Source of the DNA: Alitta virens
Lineage: Eukaryota > Annelida > Polychaeta > Phyllodocida > Nereididae
Assembly (NCBI GenBank): GCA_932294295.1
Contig: OW028583.1
Location: 3,663,501-3,727,500 of the forward strand
Reading direction: 5' to 3'
DNA length: 64,000 nt
Shown here: positions 11,564 to 22,215 of the stretch, piece by piece
How positions within the stretch are numbered: position 1 is the stretch's first letter
How the letters are laid out: each line of letters opens with the position of its first letter
Notes under the pieces: generated by a model
Told to the model about the DNA's origin: nothing
The model's database searches: none
What the model saw: the letters and a program-made list of their open reading frames with translations, nothing else
Translations under genes and position numbers: made by a program

Positions 11564-12321
11564 CAGAACTGTTATTCTAGAGAGTACCCAAATAGATGAA
11601 TTACGATTCTACAAAAAGAGCATTTTCAGTCCAGCAAAAAATCTTTCAATAGCCGGACTGCAAATCAGTAATTAAGGATACCAAAAAAAATGAATTTCGT
11701 TGCAGATATTTTGTACTTCATGAATTTGGTGGAATTTATGCTGACACAGATGTGGAGTGCTTGAAGCCTTTGAGTGCCAAGATGAAAGAGCACGACTGTG
11801 TGTTGAGTCTGGAGCCAGCGATCCACATATTGGCTTTATATCCAGATAGAAAGAAGCTAATTTCTAATGCTCTAATGGCATGTCGACCTAGACACATATT
11901 CTTCAAACATCTTATCGACTCTCTGGCAAAGAGATGCTGCCGCGGAACTGTGGTCAGGAGTACAGGACCCATAGCTGTAGATGATGCTTTTAACGACTTC
12001 GCTCAAAATAACAGCAACGAGTTGCCGTACCTACCTGACGAAGACGTGTATCAACCAATGGGCGATCCGCGGCGAGTGTTGCGGTTTGTCCGAGCTTGCA
12101 AAAGGTTGTCAAATGCAACATTTAACCAGTGGGAAAATCCCCATAAAGCAGAGAAGACTTGCAAACCTTTCCTCTGGAATGAAATTTACAATGGTCCAAC
12201 AAATGATTCGTATACAATTCACCACTGGGCTCATTCGTGGTCACTAGGCCATGAGTATTATCTGAAACCTCTGCAAAACAAAAGTAGTACTATTAATGCT
12301 AAAAATTTGCAATATTCATAA
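6722..12321 (+). CDS. Gene A: GT32-type glycosyltransferase, type II membrane protein
   Basis: Predicted Golgi enzyme that transfers a sugar from a nucleotide donor; acceptor unknown. Exons: 6722-6773, 8780-9174, 11211-11365, 11706-12321. They splice to 405 residues. Exon 1 has a strong start context (AAAATGG) and a perfect CAG/GTAAGC donor; it is 17 codons plus one base, and a GTT Val spans the junction. A hydrophobic anchor around residues 18-40 (AKWSLLTAVVISSLFLM) follows a short basic tail. Exon 2 ends in the V-P-R-I-I-H-Q-T strand. Exon 3 reads WMQSW...QYWFWTDED and ends R-A-D-A-F-R (D198). Exon 4 has GGIYADTDVECL (DXD at 214-216), the TGP loop at 287-289, conserved Cys residues, and HHWAHSW near 373-379. 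All hallmark residues are intact, so it should be active. No clear AATAAA follows the stop at 12321. Intron 1 carries a SINE and a 53-bp minisatellite that includes the acceptor. Confidence 0.87.
7010..7290 (+). mobile_element. tRNA-derived SINE (type 2) in intron 1 of gene A
   Basis: The tRNA-like head has a box-A-like AAGCGGTAAGACGCTCGG and a good B box, GGTTCAATCCC. The body has GATCCCACC..GGGGTAAATGTGTAACATGG, and the tail is TATC-rich. Related copies lie near 13571, 30475, 32385, 38740, 40830, 47225, 49515, 54490 and 58745. Confidence 0.7.
7732..8056 (+). repeat. Dispersed foldback element, family AATAG, copy 4
   Basis: Full-length copy of the 1993-2302 family inside intron 1 of gene A. 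A partial, more diverged copy of the 5' half precedes it at about 7456-7610. Confidence 0.75.
8541..8805 (+). repeat. 53-bp minisatellite, five units, containing the exon-2 acceptor of gene A
   Basis: Units start at 8541, 8594, 8647, 8700 and 8753, exactly 53 bp apart. Each includes CACATTTCAG followed by TTATTTTTGTC, that is, the splice acceptor and first bases of exon 2. The fifth unit supplies the acceptor in the gene model (AG at 8778-8779). Units 1, 3 and 5 end in CAAGTGGAG; units 2 and 4 end in CAAGTGATG, so the higher-order unit is a 106-bp dimer. Confidence 0.9.
9175..9545. repeat. Foldback repeat with GTTAACTAACATTTTT arms in intron 2 of gene A
   Basis: Several inverted and direct copies of GAGGGAGTTAACTAACATTTTT and its complement lie just after the exon-2 donor, with GGATATAACTA blocks and ACTCCATTAGGCATATTTA. 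Related sequence sits at the matching place in genes C, D and E (about 31485-31680, 39825-40100 and 48285-48560), and in intron 3 of gene F (about 60455-60650). Confidence 0.65.
11409..11482. repeat. Short inverted repeat in intron 3 of gene A
   Basis: CAGTATATTCCTG near the left end is matched by CAGGAATATACTG near the right, with a further CAGTATATTCCCGAG copy between. It is a small foldback element 45 bp after the exon-3 donor; a (TA)n tract follows at about 11533-11560. Confidence 0.6.
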
Positions 12322-12515
12322 TGCAGATATAGTGTTGTATATGGCCTTGACTTGGTAAATTTATCATTTACAGTATCAAAGAACATTTCAGTCTATCTTA
12401 ATTTTGCAAATTACCATAGGATTTGAATCTTTTTATACTCATAATCCAAATTCGGTGTTGCATAGGCCCTTGACACCGAACAATTTCAATCTGTCTTACT
12501 CTTTGTGCAGATTAC

Positions 12516-12596
12516 TACATGGCCAAATGTGCCACGTGCGTTTTCCATGAGAAGGATAAACGCATGGAAAACACACGTGGCACACTTGGCCATGTA
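12516..12596. repeat. Long hairpin 195 bp downstream of gene A
   Basis: Arms of about 34 bp (12516-12549 and 12562-12596) pair almost perfectly around a 12-base loop. Each arm contains CACGTG. Function unknown; it could be a tiny foldback element or part of the 3' end of gene A. Confidence 0.75.
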
Positions 12597-12884
12597 CATA
12601 TAAAATATTAAAGAAACGGTTCAGTGCAGAGTCATATGTACAATAGGAAACATCGATCTTTCTTGTCTCAGCTAAGATTAGGGATTCCTCATCTGGAAAT
12701 AAAACTGGTAGATGGAAAGGAAATTCAAAATAGATTGTGTAAGCTTTGTACTTATAGCAGAGGAGCTGGAGCCCAAAAAGTGCTTTATTTAAAGAGAAAC
12801 CATGCACCAAAGTGGAACAGTAAGTGTCATGCACCAAAATGATCCCAAGAATGTCAGCTGTCTAGAACTGGCCATAAGAATTAC

Positions 12885-13078
12885 CAAAATTTGGTGGGAA
12901 CCAATGGTAACTGTTTCCATAGCAACCATTTAATGAAAAATAGCAATTGATTTTTAATGTTCTTGCCACTGTTTTATAACTATGACTAATTGCAGGCCCA
13001 GTTCAACTATACAGTATAATAACGTTCATTAAATGGTTGCTATGGAAACAGTTGCCATTGGTTTTGCACCAAATTTTG
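12885..13078. mobile_element. Foldback MITE with ~54-bp inverted repeats
   Basis: The left arm (12885-12936) and right arm (13024-13078) share CAAAATTTGGTG, then CCAATGG-AACTGTTTCC and ATAGCAACCATTTAATGAA in inverted orientation, separated by about 90 bp. No coding capacity. No clear target duplication. Confidence 0.75.
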
Positions 13079-13570
13079 AGGCCCCTGCTCCTCTACTATT
13101 ACTAATATATTGGAAATGAATATCATTTTGCATTTGAATGATTCCCTTAGGATGAATTTCCTGAATGATATAAATGGCTCATATATGTCCTCACTTAGTT
13201 GGGCTGAACAATGGGAATTTGTCATGTTATCTGTAACTATTCAAAGAACCTCTAGTTTTTTTTTGTCAATTGTATGAAAAAAAGGAAATCACTGTTGTAT
13301 ATATAGTGGGATTTAATTGAAGTTATATATATTTTTGGGTCTTAAAGAGAGATATACATAAAACCATATAACCAATCATCATATTAACTTTTTTGTTCCC
13401 ATCCTACTGTTCCTTTTCTGTCTTTTCAGATGTATGCCATGGGTAGCTATTGGTGATGGTTAGAGAAAATAAGAAATGATAAATAGCCAATTAGTTTATG
13501 CCAGTCAGTGATAAAGTAGTTATTCCAAAATGAATTTACTATAATTTGCCAACAACATGGCAACAACATG

Positions 13571-14110
13571 GCCTAACGGTTAGGGCATTCTAGCCCCATG
13601 GGACTGGCTTGCGTTGTGCGTAAGCCAGTCCCAAACCCATGTATTGAAAAATCTCGGGGGTCGCACATCACCAGACGATTGTAAACAAACTACAACGAGT
13701 CGGGCAATTTAAAACCCCTCAAATTAATCGCAAAACACTTAGCTACGTGGGTGCTAACAAACCAATACTGTTAGATATAGATTATATGTTGTCAGCACCA
13801 GCTTTTCCTGAAAAAGTTGATCAAATAGGCCACGTCTGGTGACGTCACAATGCATGTCATCCCCAAGGTTTTTCAATAGGATGGTTTCAGACTGCCTCGC
13901 CGGCCCTGCTTGCGAGGCAGTCTGTTCAGGCTAGGGCATTCGCCAATTTCACATTGGCCAACTCTGCTGAAGGTCACAGGTTCAATTCCCGGCTTCATCC
14001 CACAGGGGCATCGATTTCTCTTGACAGGTGGGGGGATACAAGCTGTTGCACCATGTCTTTTCCTCACTGGTACCATGGAGAATGCAGCAGTTAACACACA
14101 CCCCAGATAG
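13571..14110 (+). mobile_element. SINE (type 2-like) split by an insertion
   Basis: The head GCCTAACGGTTAGGGCATTC (13571-13590) is interrupted, then resumes at 13932 with TAGGGCATTCGCCAATTTC and a B box GGTTCAATTCCC. Downstream, 14006-14040 resembles one end of the MITE at 63547-63896 (CAGGGGCATCGATTTCTCTT), so the copy is composite. Confidence 0.6.
13591..13931. mobile_element. 341-bp insertion with 10-bp target duplication and hairpin ends
   Basis: Flanked by TAGGGCATTC on both sides (13581-13590 and 13932-13941). Both ends carry their own hairpin: GGACTGGCTTGCG pairs with CGTAAGCCAGTCC near 13600-13632, and AGACTGCCTCGC pairs with GCGAGGCAGTCT near 13889-13922. Further inside, TATTGAAAAA..GGGG and CACCAGACG are repeated in inverted orientation. 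There is no open frame. A 9-10 bp duplication suggests a Mutator-like origin, but this is an inference. Confidence 0.7.
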
Positions 14111-15100
14111 CATCTGATTTTGTTTTGACGTCAGCCCTATGTGGGCGATGTCAGGCCGACATTGGGCCGACGTAGCATATCAGGGAAACACTTGTGGATC
14201 ATTGATGCCAAACTACTTTTACAGATAAAGTTGTACTAATGTGATATGAAGTGTAACAAGAAAAGCTCTCTTTAAAAAAGACCTGCATCAGAATTGGTTA
14301 ATGTAGTCTAGACATGCAACGAAAAATGAATTGATCTATTTTGTACAGACTAAAGGGTATTAGTTGCAGGTAACAGATACTGACAAGGTATTTATTTTAT
14401 TTAATGTTATGTGTATATATATAGTTTATATCATATACATCATTTATATCTTAAAAGAAGAGTACAATTTCTCCTTATCCTACAAAACTTTTTTCTACAT
14501 TATCTATTATTGACTATAATATAATATGCTATCAAACAAGTCTGGTACAGGTCTGTTTTTTTAATGAGAGCTTTGCTTGTTAATAAAAGGCACACACATA
14601 TGCCACATACACATTTGCTGTGTAAGGAGAAAAATTCAGTGAATCCTGCTCCTGTTGATAACACAAATATTAAATTTATAGGTCCCCCCCCCCCCCCCGC
14701 TGGGATTTACAAATACCTTTTCTACCTTTCCTACCTTTCCTTCATTAATTTAATGATCTTTGACCGTGTTATAACCTAGATGATACACGTGACATTCATG
14801 CACACAGCTGTAATCATAAACTAAAATACAATCATGCTTAAACAATAATTGGAGTAGATTGAATATAATAAATAGCCATTACTCAGTGGGGGATCCAGTC
14901 TTCACTGAGTGGGGGGGGGGGGTGTTCTCAACACTATTGTGATATATACAATGCAAACAAGAAGTATCTGCGGTGTGATAAACAGTGGTGAGCTGCGGTG
15001 TGATAAACAGTCTATGTCGGGGGACCAGAAGGGGGTGCCTCTATGTAGGTCCGCCACTGATAATTTAAGCGATTGTTATATTAAAAGATAATAAAAAAAT
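14111..15100. other. Intergenic region with homopolymer tracts
   Basis: No gene seen. It contains a 15-base poly-C run near 14683 and a poly-G run near 14911, either of which could hide an assembly length error. A degenerate GATAGCATTCC-family foldback may lie at about 14102-14190. Confidence 0.4.
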
Positions 15101-15105
15101 AGATG

Positions 15106-15715
15106 TGTTGAGTTCAGCAACATTTATTTACATGACGATTGATTGTTCACTTTAAAGTTGACTTTATTGTTGACATTAGTCGGTGAATCTACAATTATAT
15201 CAAATTAACCACCTTAAGTATAATGTTAGCAATACAAGCAAATCATATCAAAAGGCAATGTAAGTATATCAAAACACATATGACATATTAATGCAAATAA
15301 ATTAATGTCTTTAATCAATAAATTAATATCTCAATTGTAATATTAGACATATTAAATTGACAAACCAATTGATTAAATAAACAATAAATTGTCCCACAAA
15401 ATAGGCATTTTAAGCTCCCATAAATCAGGTAAGAATACAATATAACCCAAACTCAATAATACTCACAAATACGTTGCATATTCCCATTAGTGCTGACTCA
15501 AGTATGCCATTGTCACATTCAAGTTAACCATTTAAGTGAACTGATCTTCCCATTGTGAGATTCAACTGCCAACTGATTTCAAATTGGAATGCAAGTGGAA
15601 GTCCACTACTGAGCATGCTCATTAGGAGGTCCACTCAAGCATATTAATTGGGTCAACAGCTATTTTTAGACCAGCACATGTTTGGACCTATTTGTAAACA
15701 ACGCAGTTTGCAACA
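15106..15715 (-). repeat. 3' LTR of the BEL/Pao element
   Basis: 610 bp. By hand alignment it differs from the other LTR at seven positions, four of them in the first 45 bases, giving about 98.9% identity. It contains TATTAAATTGAC-type AT-rich stretches but I cannot place a promoter. Confidence 0.95.
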
Positions 15716-15725
15716 CTCCCCCTGG
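15716..15725 (-). other. Polypurine tract of the BEL/Pao element
   Basis: The coding strand reads CCAGGGGGAG directly before the 3' LTR, the usual place and composition for the plus-strand primer of reverse transcription. Confidence 0.75.
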
Positions 15726-15880
15726 TTTAAATGTTTAGGTTTAATCACATAGATCACTTTTTTATTAATTTTTTTTTTTGATAATACCAAAATACAACCA
15801 TACACATTATTCATGACAAAATTGACAGAATGATATCAAAAAAACACCTTACAACCATTGTACAATTCACAATAAATCAT

Positions 15881-17190
15881 TCATTTATGTACACCTTCAA
15901 GTAGAACAATCTTGGATATTGGTCTCTCTAAACATGTGGATTTGGTTTTTATCTTGACTGACCTAACAAGATCATCTTGGCCTTTATACACTTCTACAAC
16001 CAAGCCCATAGGCCATACACCTCTTGGGGTGTTTTCATTTGCAATAAGAACCAAATCACCCACTTGAACATTTGGCTTCTCATGCACCCATTTACTTCTG
16101 CGTTGAAGCTCTGGCACATATTCTTTTAACCACCTTTGCCAAAATACATTGGCCAAATGTTGGACACATTTCCATTGTTTTCTGAACAAATCTGTTTCTG
16201 AAAATATGCCAGGCGGCAATGAAGGGATTTCACGCAGGAGATGCAAATGATTTGGAGTGAGAGGTGTAGGGTCATCAATGCTATCACTGGCCTTTGTTAA
16301 AGGCCTGCCATTTACCATTGCCTCAACTTCACAAAACAATGTATGAATTGCATCATCGGATAAACCCTCAAGTGACTGAGACATACCATTCAAAACCTTT
16401 CAGATGGTCCGGATCATCCGCTCCCAGACACCCCCCATGTGGGAAGCGCCAGGAGGGGTGAACCGCCACTCGATACCCTTTGACACAAAATGTTTTTGAA
16501 CACTCGGATCATCATTTACAATGGCACTTACATTCTTGTCAATCTCAGACTTAGCACCTACAAAGTTTGTGCCACGATCAGACCAGATACACAAGGGTGT
16601 ACCTCTTCTAGATGTGAACCGTCTGAAACCATTGAGAAAACTAGCTGTTTCTAGACTATCTAATTTCTCAATGTGAATCGCCCTTGTAGTAAAACAGGTA
16701 AAGACACAACCATATCGCTTTATAGAACTTCAACCACGTTTTACCATGAATGGCCCGAAACAGTCTATGCCCACATACGAAAATGGTGGCTTGCCGGGTT
16801 CCAAACGCTCTTCCGGTAAGTCACGCTCTTCCGGTAAGTCAGCCATCCTCTGAGTACACCTGGATGCAAACAACTTTCTGCAAGTTACACAAATGAATAA
16901 GACTTTTTTGACAATACTTCTGATACGGGTAATCCAGTACTTGGTTCTAATTTTGCTGACAACCCATTCAGTGCCCAAATGGGCCTCATTGTGAAAACTA
17001 GAAGCAATCAGAGAAGCAACCCTGTGAGAATGAGCTACAAGAATTGGCTGTTTGCTTTCAATTGGAACTTTCGCATTTTTGAGCCTACCCCCAAATCTGA
17101 TTACACTATTTTTATCCAAGAAAGGAGAAAGATCCTGGATAGAACTTCCGACTCCTACACCTTTTGTAACCGAGACAATTCAACACTGAA
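15881..17190 (-). pseudogene. BEL/Pao integrase region, broken by two stops
   Basis: In coding order: the end of the pre-integrase linker, an HHCC zinc-binding region (SSFHNEAHLG and FICVTC), then the DDE core with Asp in YVGIDCFGPF, Asp in WSDRGTNFVG and Glu in GGVWERMIRT. A C-terminal domain follows (WPMGLVVEVY, DLVRSVKIK). All three catalytic acidic residues are present. In-frame TGA codons interrupt the reading at 16729-16727 and 16399-16397; both stand where Arg would fit, as expected from CGA to TGA change at a methylated CpG. A frame change lies near 17165. The domain would insert the cDNA into the host genome in an intact relative. Confidence 0.88.
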
Positions 17191-18145
17191 AGACTGACTT
17201 TGAACAAAACGGAGAATGGTGATTTCAGCATCTTTAACATCAGATACAGATAAACTGCCATGAAGCGACTTTTGAGTTCCCTTTAAGCAAGATTTGACCT
17301 TTAGAATCCAAGCAACGACTCCAATCTGAGTAATAGTTTATCAACTTTTCCATTGGGTGGACCATTGACTGAGTAGCACTTGCAACCATGGATACTTTCC
17401 TGACCTCAGGAAGATCATCTGTAACTTCAGAGTCACACTTAGAAAGCTCCCATTCACTTTTGTGGTATATGAGAAATTCTGGACCCTCTAGCCACAATTT
17501 GACATTCAAAGATTCAGCAATTTGAGGTCTAGTCAATAGATCTGCAGGATTCTCAGTACCAGCAATATGATGCCATTGCTTTGGCTCAGATAAATGCCGA
17601 ATAGTACTCACACGATTAGCCACAAACACCTGAAACCTTCGAGAATCATTGGATATGTACTTGAGAACTATTTCACTGTCTGTCCAAAAGTGAATTTCTG
17701 TCAACTTGAGATCCAACTCCCTGCTAACCACTTGAGCCATCTGGGCTGACAACACAGCGGCTTGAAGCTCCAGACGGGGAATTGTGACAGTCTATGCAGG
17801 AGCCACTCTCGTCTTAGCTAACAACAATGCAGTGTGAATAAGACCATTCCAACTGACACATCGCAAGTAACAGCAACAACCATATGCAGACATGGAAGCA
17901 TCACTAAAGTAATGAAGTTCTAGCATAGCATCATTGTACTGACCGGGCTTAACGCATCTGGAAATTCTGAGAATTGAGAGATACTTCAGACCTTCTATCC
18001 ATCGAAGCCATTGTTCAGCAAGATCAGCGGGAACAACATCATCCCATTTTAAACTAGTCACTTTCTGAAAAAGAATTTTTCCTGCAACAAGAAATGAACC
18101 CATGAGCCCCAGCGGATCATACATGGATGCTAAAATGCTTAACAT
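17191..18145 (-). pseudogene. BEL/Pao RT connection and RNase H region, broken
   Basis: Starts with SILASMYDPLGLMGSF, a typical BEL/Pao block after the reverse transcriptase palm. RNase H follows, with acidic positions in HYFSDASMS, FWTDSEIVLKYI and NPADLLTR. A TAG stop at 17794-17792 interrupts the frame just before TVTIPRLELQAA, and a frame change near 17250-17290 is needed to continue into the linker before integrase. The segment is also out of frame with the upstream RT part. Confidence 0.85.
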
Positions 18146-20430
18146 TGGGGCTTGGTGCCTGATTGCATCAATTTTGGATTCACTTTTACATCAAAGTACA
18201 GAACATCATTTTGGATATCCCATCGCAAGCCAAGTACTTTACTGTGAGACTCTGGATTCAGATCTATGACTTCGTTTGCCAACAATTCATTTGGGATCTG
18301 ATTCAAAATAGAAGCGTCATTAGCCACAAATTTGGTGAGATTGAAACCACCGCTACCCAATACTTGTCTCGTACCTTGGATTACATGCATAGCTTCCTCA
18401 ACACTTTCAACGGACTTCAAACAGTCATCGACATAGAACCCCTTTAGGACAGTGTTTGCTACAACATAATCAATATCATTGTCAACCAGAACTCGTCTCA
18501 AGGCATAAGTTGAGCTGTTCGAACACCAGACTCCTCCAAAGACATGGCGAGTCATACGAAACCGAACTATTTCATCATTGTCATCTAGCCACAGAAAACG
18601 AAGCACATTTCTGTCTTCTGAAGGAATTAGAACCTGATAATACATAGCTTCTATATCTGCCATCAGAGCATATTCATGTTGCCGAAACCGTAACAAAATA
18701 TGCAGCAATTTGTTATTTATATCTGGGCCTTGTAGACATTTATCATTCAAGGATTCACCCTTGAACTTTGACGCACAGTCAAACACTATTCTAACCTTAT
18801 CGGGTTTCTTATCGCTCACCACTGCTTGATGAGGCAAGAACCAAACCTGATCCTTTCGGCTGAGTTCATCAATTGGTACTAGTTCTGCATAGCCAGCTGC
18901 AACAAGCTTTCTCATTTCATCCTTATACCTCTCAAAAAAACCTCGTTTCTGCAAGGATTTAAACAGGGATTTCAACCGAGATTCAGCAACCACATAGTTA
19001 TTTGGAATTACTACACTCTCCTTCCAAGGTATTGGAAGTTCATAGTGCCCATCAACTAATTTGACCTCTCTGTCCCACAATTCAAGAACTTTACGATCAT
19101 CATGAGAATAGCCTAGAGCATCATTACTGAAATCTCCCTTCTCAATTTTCCATAACTGATTAATCTTGCTCTCTAACGGACTGGCACTAATGAAATTTGA
19201 CATAATTTTTTTGCCAATGGGACCACCTTTCGTTTCTGGTCCATTTAAAGTCCAGCCAAAGAGAGTGTGACAAGCAAATGGTTCATTTCTTTTTCCTTTT
19301 CTAATTTCTAAGGGCAACAATGCTTCTGAATTATCTTGACCAATCAATAATTGGACCCTTTGACCTTCAGCTACTAAAGTTATGCCTTTAATGTGAGCCA
19401 TTTTGCCAACATTCAATTCAGAAGTTATGACCGGTATGCTATCAACAACATATACATTGGACATCTGCAAGGATTCTCTACCATCCAAAGATGCAATACA
19501 CAAGTTTACTGCAACCGAAGTACGATTTTCTTCCCCAGTCAACGTGTTTATGGTATAAGATACATCGGTGCCTGTAAGCTCAAGAGAATCAACTAATGAC
19601 TGGGTACAGAAACTGTTACTAGACCCTGTATCTAGCAGAGCACAGACATCTTTCTTGCCATTAACATTTACAGCAACCACAGGCATGTGAACATCTACAC
19701 TTGTACTCACACTGGCATTCACCATGCGGACAGCTACATTGTCATATGGCGGTCTTCTGGAACCACCACCTTCACTGACGGATCCTGTAGACGATTGACT
19801 GTCGTTCACATGGATAAACTTGGTATGGCGTTCTCCACACCCTGGAACTGAACAAGTAGTGTTTTTGCGACAATCAACAGTTTTGTGATTAGATAATAAG
19901 CAATTTTCACAAAGCTTAAACTTATTAACTACAGAGCGACGTTCAACAGCTTTCATGCTTTTAAAGTCTTTGCAATAGAAAAGCTTGTGATCACCCTTAC
20001 AAACTACACACTGTCTCCTAACCGCTAAGTTAGTATCTGTTATACCAGAAGAGAATGCAGATGTGGAGTTCGATAACTTGTGTTGAGACTTGGAATCGCT
20101 GGAACATGCACCACGGCCGTACATCGGATCATTGGCTTCCTGAGCTTCGTTGGTGAGAAAATCAGCAAAGTCTTCGAAACTAGGATACTTTCCAGAAGAG
20201 CGCTTGATCTCCATGACTTTGCGTGTCCAACGATGCTGTATGAATGGCTGCAACCTACTCATAACTTCGACGATACAATGTTGGTTGTCAATTTCTTGAA
20301 TACGATCAATCTGAGAAAGAGTACGATAACCATTGTTCACCTCATCTGCGAGATCTTGAATTTCTTCAGCAGTTCTGACGGTTGAGTTTTGACAGGTGTG
20401 GGTGCAGTCTTGAGCCATCCTCTGGCACAC
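18139..20430 (-). pseudogene. BEL/Pao gag C-terminus, protease and reverse transcriptase
   Basis: A 763-codon open frame. Residues 20-100 match the end of the DUF1759-type gag region. A zinc-knuckle cluster follows (CVVCKGDHKLFYC at 141-153, then KLCENCLL). The aspartic protease has ALLDTGSSNSF (DTG at 267-269). The reverse transcriptase has the first catalytic Asp in ADIEAMYYQV (about 592) and YVDD at 666-669. It ends in KVLGLRWD, the normal block before the connection domain, then runs into a stop after a frame change near 18150. The reverse transcriptase itself looks undamaged. Confidence 0.9.
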
Positions 20431-20690
20431 TTCACAGCCTCAATATAACGTTGATTCACCTCAAGGAAATACTTGTCAGTTGTAGCAATATCGGCTTCTG
20501 CATCTTCAGGCAAAGCATAATGATACTTGTCGTGTGCCTCATCGAATTTATTGAATGCTTCTTTCATTTTCTGGAAATGAGATGTGATGGCGTCTGCATC
20601 TTCTTCAGCTAGAAGTCGCTCTAAGGCAATGAAGTGTTTACTAACCACTCCTTTGTAGGCAGATCTTGACTTTTTATCTTCATCAGACAT
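20337..20690 (-). pseudogene. BEL/Pao gag N-terminus
   Basis: A 117-codon frame starts with ATG at 20690-20688, about 60 bases inside the 5' LTR, and is rich in charged helical sequence (MSDEDKKSRSAYKGV). It overlaps the next frame by 94 bases in a different register and ends ISQMR. BEL gag proteins usually have about 100 more residues of DUF1759 between these two parts (L-P-x-L-x-L-P-x-F-x-G-D type), and I do not see them. An internal deletion is the simplest reading; programmed frameshifting is a weaker alternative. Confidence 0.75.
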
Positions 20691-20751
20691 GTTGACTTGT
20701 GTTGGTGAGTTGGCAGTTGTAGAGATGTCTTTGCCTGACGTATTTATTCAC

Positions 20752-21361
20752 TGTTGAGTTCAGCAACATTTATTTACACAAGGATTGATTGTTGACTTTA
20801 AAGTTGACTTTATTGTTGACATTAGTCGGTGAATCTACAATTATATCAAATTAACCACCTTAAGTATAATGTTAGTAATACAAGCAAATCATATCAAAAG
20901 GCAATGTAAGTATATCAAAACACATATGACATATTAATGCAAATAAATTAATGTCTTTAATCAATAAATTAATATCTCAATTGTAATATTAGACATATTA
21001 AATTGACAAACCAATTGATTAAATAAACAATAAATTGTCCCACAAAATAGGCATTTTAAGCTCCCATAAATCAGGTAAGGATACAATATAACCCAAACTC
21101 AATAATACTCACAAATACGTTGCATATTCCCATTAGTGCTGACTCAAGTATGCCATTGTCACATTCAAGTTAACCATTTAAGTGAACTGATCTTCCCATT
21201 GTGAGATTCAACTGCCAACTGATTTCAAATTGGAATGCAAGTAGAAGTCCACTACTGAGCATGCTCATTAGGAGGTCCACTCAAGCATATTAATTGGGTC
21301 AACAGCTATTTTTAGACCAGCACATGTTTGGACCTATTTGTAAACAACGCAGTTTGCAACA
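20752..21361 (-). repeat. 5' LTR of the BEL/Pao element
   Basis: 610 bp, ending CAACA at 21361 and directly followed by the AGATG target duplication. Near-identical to 15106-15715. Confidence 0.95.
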
Positions 21362-21366
21362 AGATG

Positions 21367-22215
21367 TAACAAACTGAACTTAAATATCTACATAAATAGG
21401 ACAATCATGTAGGTTAGTAAAGCTATAAATCTGTAAATCCAAGTCCACCACTTTAACAGAAAACATATGTTGAGGTGGACACATCCCCAGTTAATACCAA
21501 TGCAATGTTGTTGTTTTTTAAACAATTTTGGCTGAAGTCCTAATTACCACTAAATTATGAAAAATTAGCTTTCACTTATTGAACAATGCAATAGAGTCTT
21601 TTCACTGAACAGCCCGGAATTCAGCAAGACATAAGCCTTTCTTTCCAGACACAGTAGGTAATAACTAACTGATTATATAAATATAACTTTCTAAGAAAAC
21701 TAACAAAAATAAACAATAAAAATGATAAAGCATCAAATATACAAAATGCACTAAAAATACTGCTGCTAGGATGCACTTTGCTTCAGCCAATCACAGTCAA
21801 GGGTGGGAATATTTTCAGCCAATAGAATTGCAGTATTATGTTTGTGCCACCTGGTGGAAATACAGAGAACCTTCCGTGAAAATCCACTATTGAATCAACA
21901 TGTACACACATTGGCCAACCTCAGTCCAAACGTCATTGACACACAATGACCTTCTTAGCCAAAAAAGAGGGTCAAATTTTTGGCCCTGCACATGCCCAAC
22001 CAACATTGTTACTATACTTCGGAACATCTAGACTCCACATGTTTTTTCACCAACCATTTTTAAATATTTTGGTCCACTTATGCCACAGTCACTGGAGCAT
22101 GAAGTGAGACCAAAATTCAAGGATCACTTCAACATGGAACATGACATGGCATACTGGTCATAGGCAAAACGTATATATTTGTGTATATTTTTGTTAATTT
22201 TCAATAACTGACCGA
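21367..22215. other. Region between the retrotransposon and gene B
   Basis: Contains the AATAG-family repeat at 21590-21891 and otherwise nothing I can name. The promoter of gene B should lie in its right part; no TATA box or initiator stands out. Confidence 0.4.
21590..21891 (+). repeat. Dispersed foldback element, family AATAG, copy 5
   Basis: Copy of the 1993-2302 family with good termini and a roughly 20-bp deletion in the CTCTCCTCTTATTACTC part of the interior. Confidence 0.75.

Larger units (their letters stand above)
15106..21361 (-). mobile_element. BEL/Pao LTR retrotransposon, full-length but disabled
   Basis: The 6,256-bp element is flanked by the 5-bp target duplication AGATG (15101-15105 and 21362-21366). 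Both LTRs are 610 bp and begin TGTTG and end CAACA on the plus strand. The coding strand is minus, so the 5' LTR is the right-hand one. A purine-rich tract CCAGGGGGAG abuts the 3' LTR. Gag, protease, reverse transcriptase, RNase H and integrase segments occur in the BEL/Pao order. At least three frame changes downstream of gag and three in-frame stops break the polyprotein, so it cannot encode one. It lies between genes A and B. Confidence 0.95.

Noticed and set aside
20337..20430. Programmed frameshift joining the two gag frames
   Set aside because: No slippery heptamer or pseudoknot is apparent, and the expected central gag domain seems to be missing, so deletion is more likely.
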